Source: Ectobius pallidus
Taxonomy: Eukaryota; Arthropoda; Insecta; Blattodea; Ectobiidae
Assembly (NCBI GenBank): GCA_964059195.1
Contig: CAXKWD010000006.1
Coordinates: 7,804,530-7,868,529, forward strand
Direction of reading: 5' to 3'
DNA: 64,000 nucleotides
Positions 38,201 through 50,200 of this stretch are shown piece after piece; positions within the stretch are counted from its first letter, which is position 1; each line of letters starts with the position of its first letter. The notes under the pieces were generated by a model that ran no database searches, had not been told where the DNA came from, and saw nothing but the letters and a program-made list of their open reading frames with translations. The position numbers were made by a program, and so were the translations under genes.

Positions 38201-41200
38201 GGCATTGACCTCGAAACATACCGCGCGCGTATAGGGACGTTCGGAAGGAGTAAAATAAAAAATAATAATAACGAACAAGTACAGTATTTATCAAAATGCG
38301 TATGGTTTTTTGGTATCATTATGGTGGCATTATTGGTAATAGGAGGTGTCGAAATGAACCCGGGCCCCCCAGGAAACAATAGTGAAAGCAGTGACAACCC
38401 TACAACAGTGACGGACTTGCTCAAGAAAATGGACGAAAAAATAAACAAGAAATTAGAAGAGTTAAATAAGAAGATGGACTATACACAAGGTATGTGGAAT
38501 AACCTTCAAGAGAAATACGAAGACATGAAAAAAGACATTGACACCTTAAAAGAATTGAAGTGGACAACTCAAAAACTAGAAAAAGAGTCGAGGCTAAGGA
38601 ATATCGTCATCTTCGGGATGGAAGAGAGAAATAGGGAGCGAAGAGTGGATACATGTGCTCGTGTAACTGAATTTATAAAGAAGGAATTAAACATGAACTT
38701 AACTGAGCTACACATCGAAAATGTATACCGCCTGGGCAAGGGAAGAAATCGACCGATTTTAGTGAAGTTCGTGAGTGGTATAACGAAGGACCAAGTGATG
38801 AGTAGGGCCCCTATGTTGAAAGGAAGAAGATTTAGACTCGACCATGATTATAGTTATGAAGAAAGAAGAACACGTAGAGAATTATTGCCATTTCTAAGAA
38901 AAGCAAGAAGTGAGGGAAAGTTCGCGGTACTAGTAAAAGACAAGCTGCGGGTTGAACAAAGACTTTACGACTTGCATTTCTGCAAGAATAACATTACATT
39001 AGAACCGTTAAACAGAAGTCCAGCAGTAGATAAAGAAAACGTGCCCGGCGATACAACTCAGCCGGAGAAAACGATAAAGCTTTCGCGCACAACACATGCT
39101 CGCCCGCAGGTCATAGACACCCCAGCACCGGAAATGGTTGACGTAAACAGTCAGTGTCAACAACTCGGTGCGTGTGCCATCGATGGAAGGAATACCGCTG
39201 ACATAGCTTCGAGACAGACTGTAAGTGATGACGAGATAATTTCATCGCCCCAGGGAAGTTTAATACAACTGGACAAGACTAATAGTAGGGCTAGCAAACA
39301 AGCTTATAATCTCAGAAATTGGGCAACCCCACAGCCCAAGTTCTTTAAAAAATAGGATCAGTGCCAAGAGAAGGGTTTGAGCATCGGTCTCCTCAATGTC
39401 GAAGGGATACGGAATAGTCTAAAAAATGGGGAACTTCAGAATATAATAAAGAATTATCACTTTTTTTGCGTGGTCGAGACATGGTTGAAACAGAACGAAT
39501 CGATTAAGATAAAGGGATATGAATGTATAGCTCAAAATAAAGACAAGAAAAGTAAATTTGGGAGACATCCAGGGGGACTAATGATTATAATTAGGAACGA
39601 CTTAATGAAAAATATAGAAAAAATAGATAGCACGAACGAAGAAAGCCTATGGGTAGGACTAAAGAATAATAAAGGGGAAATGGAGTTATTATTAGGTGTT
39701 ACTTATCACCACCCTAAGGGTTCACCGTATTTTAACAATAAATTTTACGATAAATTAAATAAGGAGCTAGATGATATGAGGACAATTTATAAAGCAAATT
39801 ATGTGTGCATAACTGGGGATTTTAACAGTAGAACAGGTAAGCAAGATCCAACTACTTTCAGCCCTGAAGTTAACATTGCCCCCAACGGTATAAACCGTGA
39901 TTTCTCGACCAGAATGAGTAAGGACATGGTAATAAATGATGAAGATATTGATAGATTTCTGTGCAGAGAACGGATTAATCTTTTTAAATGGCAATTACGG
40001 ATCAGATATTTATGGTAATTTTACATTCGCAAATGAGCAGGGTGCGAGCATAGTTGATTATATATTAGTATCACATTTTTTAGGGGATAAGATAAAAGAT
40101 TTCGGAATATCTGAGGTGGTTTACAGTCCTCATATGATATTATCGGCCGAGTTAGACTTGGACATAGGCAACGAGGAGGACCCTCTCAGACCCTCCTCAG
40201 TGAGTGAGGATAAATATTGCATAGTAAATACGAGAAGAACTTATGTGTGGACCGAAGAGAACAGTGATCGCTTTAAGTCAATCCTGAATGATAGTAGTTC
40301 TGAGTTGTTAGAAATAGGAATACAATATTTCTTAGATCAAGGCAATACTGACGGTGCTGCACAGTTGCTTTATAGAGCCATAGAAAGGTGTAGTGTGGTG
40401 AAGGTAAGCAAACATACAGGCCCCTCACGGAATATCTCATGGTATGATTTAGAATGCAAAAATAGGAGATCACAATTAAGATTAGCTTATAAGAGGTGGT
40501 GCAAGACAAAAGGTAGATCTAGTGAGAGTCCTGAAAAAACGTGTTACATGGATATGAAAAATCAGTATAAAAAATTACTAATAGTGAAAAAGGAACTTTT
40601 TCATAACAAAGAGAGTGCGAAAATAAATAACTGGTTAACTAGCAATAGCACATCAGAAATATGGAATTATCTTAAGAGGTTGAAATATAATACTACTAGG
40701 AATTTAACTATAAACGAAGAGTCATGGGTCAATCATTTTTCCGAATTATTTCAGCTTAGAGAAGCAAGTAGGCCCACATATCATAATATACATGTATATC
40801 CATGTATGAATTATATTGAAGGATTAGACAACGAGATTAACAAATACGAAGTTAGTAGGATAATCAAAAAAGCTAGGGCCAGGAAATCACCGGGCATGGA
40901 TGGAATTCAAACACAGGTATGGAAAAAAATGTGTGAAAATCAGAGATGGCTAGAGATATTAACTAAATTCTTTAACAAAATTAAAATGACGAATCAAATA
41001 CCAGAATCATGGAAAAAAGCTATTGTAGTGCCTATATACAAGAATAAAGGTGATACTCAAAACCCCAGCAATTACAGAGGCATAAGCCTGTTGACAGCAG
41101 TATCTAAATTATACACGGGAATTTTAGCAAATAGGTTAACCGAATGGCTAGAAGCACATAACTTAATATCCCAATGGCAAAGCGGGTTTAGGAAAAACAA

Positions 41201-44200
41201 GAGAACTGTTGACAATTTATTTATCTTGCAAGCTGTGACAGATAAATACCTTAGTAAAAAAAGGGGGAAAATTTATTGGTGCTTTATTGATTTACAAAAA
41301 GCATTTGACACAGTTAATAGGGATCAATTGTGGTATAAACTTAGAAAAATAGGTTTAAGTGACATGTTTACAAACAATATAGCTGCATTGTATGATAATA
41401 TAGAATTTTGTGTAAGAATTAACCAATACGGTAGCAATACGAGGATGATTAACCAAAGAACGGGTGTCAGGCAAGGGTGCAACCTTAGCCCCCAGTTGTT
41501 CAATATATTCATAAACGACATTTTTGACGAGGTAGAAACAACTAGCAATCACCTACCAACAGTTATGAACGTATGTATTCCAGGAATAAAATTTGCAGAT
41601 GACTTAGTATTAACGGCAATTACACCCATAGGTTTACAAAGAAGTATTGATGCAGTCAATAAATTTTGTAACGACTGGAGTCTAAAAATTAACATTGACA
41701 AAACCAATATTTTAGTCTGCAAAAATGGCAATAAACTAAGTAAGTGGGAAAAATGGAGCATAGATAATAAAGCTATAAAGTGTGTAAATTGTATAAAATA
41801 TTTAGGAATAATTTTTAATAATAAGGGATCTTGGGAACTTCAAAACAAGGCTGCATGGAACAATGGCAAAGTAGCTATGAATGCTATATACAATTGCTCA
41901 ACCAAACTACCCGAAATCAGATTCAAAATGTTAAACAGGTTATATAAAGCAATAGTTGAATCAAAAATGTTATATGGAAGTGAAGTGTGGGGGGAAATTA
42001 ATTCTTGGAAATATATGGATATGATGAGAGCCAGGTTCTGCAAACAAATATTGCAGGTACCAAGATACTCATCAAATGAAGCAGCTCGATATGAACTAGG
42101 ATATGACAGTAGTATGGGGGTCATTTTAAGCAAAATTTTAAGGTATTACAGATACATCTGGGAAAAAGACAATGAAGATATAGTGAAAATCTGCTTCCAA
42201 GCCCAAGTGAGTGATAATGGCAATCGAAACAGAATACAGTACATTAGGAAAACATTAGATGAGATAGGATTAAAGTGGATATGGAATTCAGTATTGAACA
42301 AGGAGAAAAACATCAATGTGATTTCAAAAATAGTTATTAAAAGATGTAATGATATACAAAGGCAGAACCATTTTGCCGTAATGAGGGAAAAGAAATCTTT
42401 AGTATTTTACATCAAAATGAAGGAAATGTGGGGTATGGAAAATTATGTGAATGATTGCTCGAAGAAACAAAAAGCTGGGCTAGCATGGTGGAGATTAGGG
42501 ATATGGAAGCTTAGAGGGGCAAGAAGAAATTTTGAGAAAGGCCGTTGCCCATTATGTCTTAGTAATGAAGATGCAGAACATATAATTTTAAGTTGTCCCG
42601 AAACTGAAACGCTACGACATAAGTTTTTAAATAAAAAAATGTTAAAATTAAATAAAGAAGTGGCATATAAGAAATTATCTGTAACAAAAAACACCAAAAC
42701 ACTAAAGGAACTGGGAAATTTTTTGTACATAGTTAAAATAAAATGGGAAAATCAAATTAGTTGCTCAAGAGAAATTGGTTAGAAATGGTAAGGGGATATA
42801 CTTTCAAAAGGTAAACATTTATTAGTAATAGTATTGATTGTAGATGTATTGATTTTAGATATATGTGTTTTTTATGTATGCAGACGCCCTTTGGTGAAAA
42901 AACTTTCTGTAACACCAGGGGTGATCTTTTGTACAACGCAAGATACAAGAATAAATCATTCATTCATTCATTCATTCATTGGCTGGCTTATGGATGGAAT
43001 TATGTTGGAATTCGGATGACAACAGTCGGCATTCTGTTGGCATTACAATGATGGCCCAACAGATCACCAACGAACATTCCCAACTGTTGGGAATTGGTTG
43101 GGTGGGACGCTCTTTGGCAACGGAACCCCGACGGACATTCCTAACCGTTGACCAACGAAAAATGGCGATCATTTCCCAACATTGGCCCAATGATTTGTGC
43201 TACTAGGGTCTGGACCCTTAGCATTATAGCTAGGAGTCTTAACCATTACGCTACGAGTGAATGTTGAGCAGTGAAGAAAGCTTTCGTATATTTGAGTTAT
43301 GATAGGGAGGAAGTCATGAGTTTTAACGCAAGAATCGGTTTTTATAATTTTGAGATATTTTGTTAGTTATATGAAAAGAGTAGTGTTGGTGCAAGAGGAT
43401 TTTTCTGCATCAATTAAGCCACATTTTATGTTATAATATGGCGTTTTTTTATAATTATGAAATATTATGTATGGTGCAAGGGCATTGTTTGTATTGTGAA
43501 ATAGCCTATTTTGTTGCAAGGGTCGTTTTTATAATTGAGAAATATTATGTGGAGATGCAAGGGGCTTTCATTATTGTGAAATATTAGGTGACATGTCAAT
43601 TGCAATTATGCATTACCGGCGGCTACAGGCAATGAAGGCATGCGCTGCGGGGAAGGAAGGCAAGTGGGAAGCAGCCAGGCGAGTGGAAAGGGGAGCAGCA
43701 TGGGGTGCAAAGTTCCATTATGCCGAATGATTGGGAAAAATATATATTGCGACTCACCGAGTCCCCCACCACCACTACTCTAACGGGACCCGCGTGGAAA
43801 GTAGGGGTTTTGGGTGGGGAGATCCTAGCGGCGGCATCTAGTATGGAACTGTTGAAAGAGAAAAATAATTTATTTCTCCTTTATTCTCTTCTTCTCTTTC
43901 TTTCCCGTCTCTTTCCTCTCTTCCTCTCACCTCCTCTTCACCCCACCTATTTATCGGAACTCCTAGCGTTATAGCTAGGAGTCTTAACCCACTACGCCAC
44001 GAATGACAGTTGAGCAGTGAAGAAAGATTTCATATATTTAAGGTACTATAGGGGTGACTTCATGCATTTACGAGTGTTAACGCAAGAATTGCTTTTTCAA
44101 ATTTTAAAATGTTTTGTTTGTTACGAAAAGAGTACTGTTGGTGCAAGGGAATTTTTCTGCATCAATTAAGCCATGTTTTATATCATAACACGGCGTTTTT

Positions 44201-47200
44201 AAAAATTGGGAAATATTATGTAAATTTCGATTTTTTATATATCAAATCGGTGTTTAAAGATCGTGAAATATGATGTTTGGTACAAGGATATTTTTTTAAT
44301 TGTTCGACATTTTCTATAATTCGTGAAATTTTATTTTGTTCTTTATAATGGTAATTGCAATCATTAGAGCAAGCTGCGGGCTTCACACAGCAAGCGGCCG
44401 GCATGCGCCATAGCGAGGAAGATGCACGGTAGGCGGTGAGGGGAAGCGAGCATGCAGGCAGGCTGGCGGGGAAGGCGACCGGCCGATGGAAAGGAGAGCA
44501 GGGTGAGTCGGAAACTATAAACTTGCCGAATGATTTGCCAAGACAACATCTCCTCTCCATGTAACTATGTAGCCTATAACAAAATAAGTGTGATATTAGG
44601 TGTTGGTTCATGTAGGGCTCTTGGGTCTGGATGTCTGGCTCTTGGGTCTGCGTATATTTCACAAGTTTTCAGTCAATATTGTGATCTAGGTAGCAATGAA
44701 CTAACCAGCATAGCCAACCGAGCAGAATACATTACACTAGAAACGCATTCCCTAGCGTAATAAAGGATAAATTGAGTAATTCCCGTTCTACATACAGGTG
44801 ACAATTTAATTTAGAATAGGCACTTGTAGTTAAAGGTTTAATATCAAAACTAGCGCAACAGCCCGTTCTACTCACGGGTGACAGTTAAATAAATCGTTCT
44901 ACTCACAGGTGACAGTTTAATTTGGAATAGGGACATGTAGTTAAAGGTTTAATATAAAAATTTAGCGCAACAGCCCGATCTACTCACGGGTGACAGTTAA
45001 ATAACCCCGTTCTACTCACAGGAGACAGTTTAATTTGGAATAGGGACATGTAGTTAAAGGTTTAATATCAAAACTAGCGCAACAGCCCGATCTACTCACG
45101 GGTGACAGTTAAATAACCCCGTTCTACTCACAGGTGACAGTTTAATTTGGAATAGGGACATGTAGTTAAAGGTTTAATATCAAAACTAGCGCAACAGCCC
45201 GTTCTTCTCACGGGTGACAGTTAAATAACCCCATTCTACTCACAGGTGACAGTTTAATTTGGAATAGGGACATGTAGTTAAAGGTTTAATATCAAAACTA
45301 GCGCAACAGCCCGTTCTACTCACGGGTGAGAGTTAAAATACCCAATTCTGCTCACGGGTGACAGTTAAATTTGGCATAGGCACTTGTAGTTAAAGGTTTA
45401 AAATCAAAACTAGCGCAAGGGCACTTTCTACTCACAAGTGATGGTTAAAAAATCCCGTTCTGCTCACAGGTGAAAATTTAATTTGGCATAGGCACTTGAA
45501 CATGAATATGACAACGGTAATAATTAGCTCCTTCCGTATTTCGAGAAATTTCCGATTTTCGAACAGTTTATGCAGAAAACGAGGCAACGATGATAAAAAA
45601 AAGTATTTATGTAGAGGAAAAATTTTGTTCTGACTTGACATACACGTGTTACCTATAATTAGATCCTTCTGAACACGAATATAACAATAATAATAACCAG
45701 TTCCTTTCCCACTTCGGGAAAATTCCGATTTTACAATCGTGTCACACAGTTTACGCAAAGAAAGTAGGAATGTTCCAAACAAAAATTCATTACGTGGAGG
45801 AAAATTTTTTTCCCACCTAAAATACGTATGTAACCTGTAATGCGACCCTTCTGAACACGAATATAACAATAATAATAACCAGTTCCTCGACACTTTGAGG
45901 AAATTCCGATTTTCCATTAGTGTCACACAGCTTACGCAGAAAAAGTATCACCGTTTCAAAACAAAAATTCATTACATGGAGGGAAATTTTTTTTCCGACC
46001 TAAGTTACATGTGTTATCTATAATTCGACCCTTCTGAACACGAATATAACAATAATAATAACCAGTTTCTTCCGCACTTCGTGAAAATTCCGGTTTTCCA
46101 TTAATATCACACATTTTACGCAAAAAAGGTAGGTACTCTTTAAACAAAAATTCATTACATTGAGGGAAATTTTTTTTTTGACCTAAGTTACATGTGTTAC
46201 CTATAATTAGATCCTTCTGAACACGAATATAACAATAATAATAACCGGTTTCTTCCGCACTTCGAAACAATTCCGGTTTTCCATTAATATCACACATTTT
46301 ACAAAAAAAAAGGTAGGTACTCTTTAAACAAAAATTCATTACATTGAGGGAAAATTTTTTTCCGACATGACTTACATGTGTTATCTATAATTCGACCCTT
46401 CTGAACACGAATATAACAATAATAATAACCAGTTTATTCCGCACTTCGAAAAAATACCTGTTTTCCATTAAAATCACACATTTTTCGCAGAAAAAGTAGA
46501 ACTATTTAAATAAAAATTGATTACAAAGAGTAAAAATTTTTTCCCGACATGACTTACATGTGTTATCTATAATTCGACCCTTCTGAACACGAATATAACA
46601 ATAATAATAACCAGTTTATTCCGCACTTCGAGAAAATTCCTGTTTTCCATTAAAATCGCACATTTTTCGCAGAAAAAGTAGAACTATTTAAATAAAAATT
46701 GATTACAAAGAGTAACAATTTTTCCCGACATGACTTACATGTGTTATCTAGAATTCGACCCTTCTGAACACGAATATAACAATAATAATAACCAGTTCCC
46801 TACGTACTTCGAGAAAATTCCGATTTCCCATTAGTGTCACAGAGTTTACGTGTAAACTCTGTGACACTAATGGGAAATCGGAATTTTCTCGAAGTGCGGA
46901 AGAAACTGGTTATTATTATTGTTATATTCGTGTTCAGAAGGGTCGAATTATAGATAACAAATGTAAGTCATGTCGGGAAAAAAATTTTACTCTTTGTAAT
47001 CAATTTTTATTTAAATAGTTCTACTTTTTCTGCAAAAAATGTGTGATTTTAATGGAAAACCGGAATTTTCTCGAAGTGCGGTAGAAACTGGTTATTATTA
47101 TTGTTATATTCGTGTTCAGAAGGGTCGAATTATAGATAACACATGTAAGTCATGTCGGGAAAAAAATTTTACTCTATGTAATCAATTTTTATTTAAATAG

Positions 47201-50200
47201 TTCTACTTTTTCTGCGAAAAATGTGTGATTTTAATGGAAAACCGGAATTTTCTCGAAGTGCGGAAGAAACTGGTTATTATTATTATTGTTATATTCGTGT
47301 TCAGAAGGGTCGAATTATAGATAACACATGTAACTTAGGTCGGAAAAAAAATTTCCCTCCATGTAATGAATTTTTGTTTTGAAACGGTGATACTTTTTCT
47401 GCGTAAGCTGTGTGACACTAATGGAAAATCGGAATTTCCTCAAAGTGTCGAAGGAACTGGTTACGATTATTGTTATATTCGTGTTCAGAAGGGTTGAATT
47501 ATAGATAACACATGTAACTTAGGTCGGAAAAGAATTTTCCCTCCATGTAATGAATTTTTGTTTAAAGAATACCTACCTTTTTTGCGTAAAATGTGTGGTA
47601 TTAATGGAAAACCGGAATTTTCACGAAGTGCGGAAGAAACTGGTTATTATTATTGTTATATTCGTGTTCAGAAGGGTGGAATTATAGATAACACATGTAA
47701 CTTAGGTCGGAAAAAAAATTTCCCTCCATGTAATGAATTTTTGTTTTGAAACGGTGATACTTTTTCTGCGTAAGCTGTGTGACACTAATGGAAAATCGGA
47801 ATTTCCTCAAAGTGTCGAGGAACTGGTTATTATTATTGTTATATTCGTGTTCAGAAGGGTCGCATTACAGGTTACATACGTATTTTAGGTGGGGAAAAAA
47901 AATTTCCTCCGCGTAATGAATTTTTGTTTGGAATATTCCTACTTTCTTTGCGTAAACTGTGTGACACGATTGTAAAATCGGAATTTTCCCGAAGTGGGAA
48001 AGGAACTGGTTATTATTATTGTTATATTCGTGTTCAGAAGGGTCGAATTATAGGTTACATACGTGTCTTAGTTCGGAAAAAAACCTTTTCTCCATGTAAT
48101 GAATTTTTGTTTGGAATATTCCTACTTTCTTTGCGTAAACTGTGGACACGATTGGAAAATCGCAATTTTCCCGAAGTGGGAAGGGAACTGGTTATTATTA
48201 TTGTTATATTCGTGTTCAGAAGGGTCGAATTATAGATAACACATATAAGGCATGACGGAAAAAAATTTTTCTTCCTTAATGAATTTTTGTTTTGAAGCGG
48301 TCCTACTTTTCTAGCGTAAACTCTGTGACAGTAATGGAAAATGGGAATTTTTTCGAAGTGCGGAAGGAACTGGTTATTATTATTGTTATATTCATGTTTA
48401 GAAGGGTCGATGTATTGATAAAACATATAACTCATATCGGGAAAAAATTTTGCCTCCATGTAATTAATTTTTGTTTGAAACATTCCTAGTTTTCTTGTGT
48501 AAACTGTGTGACGGTAATGGAAAATCGGTTTTTTCTCGAAGGGCGGAAGGAACTGGTTATTATTATTGTTATATTCGTGTTCAGAAGGGTCCAATTATAG
48601 GTTACAAACGTATTTTACCAAAAAAAAAAATTTTCCTCCATGTAATGAATTTTTGTTTGGAACATCCATACTTTCATTGCGTAAACTGTGTGACACGATT
48701 GAAAAATCGCAATTTCCCCGAAGTGGGAAGGGAACTGGTTATTATTATTGTTATATTCGTGTTCAGAAGGGTCGAATTATAGATAACACATATAAGGCAT
48801 GACGGAAAAAAAATTTTCCTCCTTAATGGATTTTTGTTTTGAAACGGTCCTACTTTTCTAGCGTAAACTCTGTGACAGTAATGGAAAATGGGAATTTTTT
48901 CGAAGTGCGGAAGGATCTGGTTATTATTATTGTTATATTCGTGTTCAGAAGGATCCAATTATAGGTTACATGCGTATTTTACGTCGAAAAAAAACTTTTC
49001 CTCCATGTAATGAATTTTTGTTTGGAACATCCCTACTTCTTTTGCGTAAACTGTGTGACACGAATGGAAAATCGAAATTTCCTCAAAGTGTCGAAGGAAC
49101 TGGTTATTATTATTGTTATATTCGTGTTCAGAAGGATGGAATTGTGGGTAACACGTGTATGTCAAGTCAGAACAAAATTCTTCCTCTACATAAATACTTT
49201 TTTTTTTATCGTTGCCTCGTTTTCTGCATAAACTGTTCGAAAATCGGAAATTTCTCGAAATACGGGAGGAGCTAATTATTACCGTCATGTTCAAGTGCCT
49301 ATGCCAAATTAAATTTTCACCTGTGAGCATAACGGGATTTTTTAACCATCACCTGTAAGTAGAACGGGCTGTTGCGCTAGTTTTGATATAAATCCTTTAA
49401 CTACACGTCCCTATTCCAAATTAAACTGTCACCTGGGTGTAGAACGGGCTGTTGCGCTAGTTTTGGTATTAAACCTTTAACTACACGTCCCTATTCCAAA
49501 TTAAACTGTCACCTGGGTGTAGAACGGGCTGTTGCGCTAGTTTTGGTATTAAACCTTTAACTACATGTCCCTATTCCAAATTAAACTGTCACCTGGGAGT
49601 AGAACGGGCTGTTGCGCTAGTTTTGGTATTAAACCTTTAACTACATGTCCCTATTCCAAATTAAATTGTCACCTGTGAGTAGAACGGGCTGTTGCGCTAG
49701 TTTTGGTATTAAACCTTTAACTACATGTCCCTATTCCAAATTAAACTGTCACCTGTGAGTAGAACGTGTTTTTTTTAAGCGTTTTCCATTCTGATAGGTT
49801 GGCTGTATAGTGGCATTTCATTTGTTTTGTTGGCTGTTGTGTTTCACTGCCTCTCGGATGAACATTGACTGATGCACGGTAGAAATAGCGGAGACCAGCT
49901 GCTTTCCTGCGTAGACCCAAGAGCCCTACATGTACCTAGGTGTTTTATCAAGGAAATCTTGGTTTTAAAAAATGGGTCAAGCATGTATGGATTTTACCGA
50001 AACTTTAAACCCCTCTTTCCCAGGCGGGTCCCATTAGTGTTGGTGGGAGGAGCCTAGTGCGCGGCATAAACTACTTTAATAGAGATTCTGACTTGTAGTA
50101 ATTATGTAAGTAGAACTACCCATTTTTTGGCGAAACGGTAATTTAAGCCGCGCATAGGTTTCCCTTCCACTGAATAAGACCCTTGCATAATATGTCACAA

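Larger units (their letters stand above)
38138..42980 (+). mobile_element. Nearly full-length non-LTR retrotransposon (CR1/L2-like layout)
   Basis: Starts close to the right end of the palindrome with a short 5' UTR, then ORF1, ORF2, a 3' UTR of about 170 bp and an (ATTC)n tail at 42956-42980. The two-ORF layout, the endonuclease plus RT order and the short tandem-repeat tail fit CR1/L2-like LINEs. ORF2 has one frameshift, so this copy is probably dead but young. Confidence 0.87.
44598..49950. mobile_element. Giant fold-back structure (5.3-kb inverted repeat with internal tandem arrays)
   Basis: From outside in, each arm has: a unique-looking end (CATGTAGGGCTCTTGGGTCT at 44610, inverted at 49902-49925), an array of short repeats (112-bp units left, 80-bp units right), and an array of 183-bp units. 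The arms meet at a perfect palindrome, 46811-46849 against 46852-46890, with a 2-bp spacer. The left arm holds 8 and the right 14 of the 183-bp units, so the arms are homologous but unequal. The layout resembles Foldback-type elements (long inverted repeats made of tandem repeats). No transposase is seen. Terminal target duplications not identified. Confidence 0.85.

Noticed and set aside
38342..38371. 2A motif as a sign of an integrated picorna-like virus
   Set aside because: The surrounding protein is a LINE ORF1 followed by LINE endonuclease and RT; 2A-like motifs are known in such retrotransposons.
42834..43051. Short frames over the (ATTC)n tail
   Set aside because: They translate the LINE 3' UTR and its simple-repeat tail.
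45432..49330. Several 100-179-codon frames on both strands of the 183-bp array taken as genes
   Set aside because: They are the same repeat read in different frames, open on both strands, with no start context, splice sites or domain.
44790..49780. Regular repeats that might suggest a CRISPR-like or centromeric array
   Set aside because: Units are 80-183 bp, contiguous and without unique spacers, in insect-type DNA; fold-back tandem arrays explain them better.
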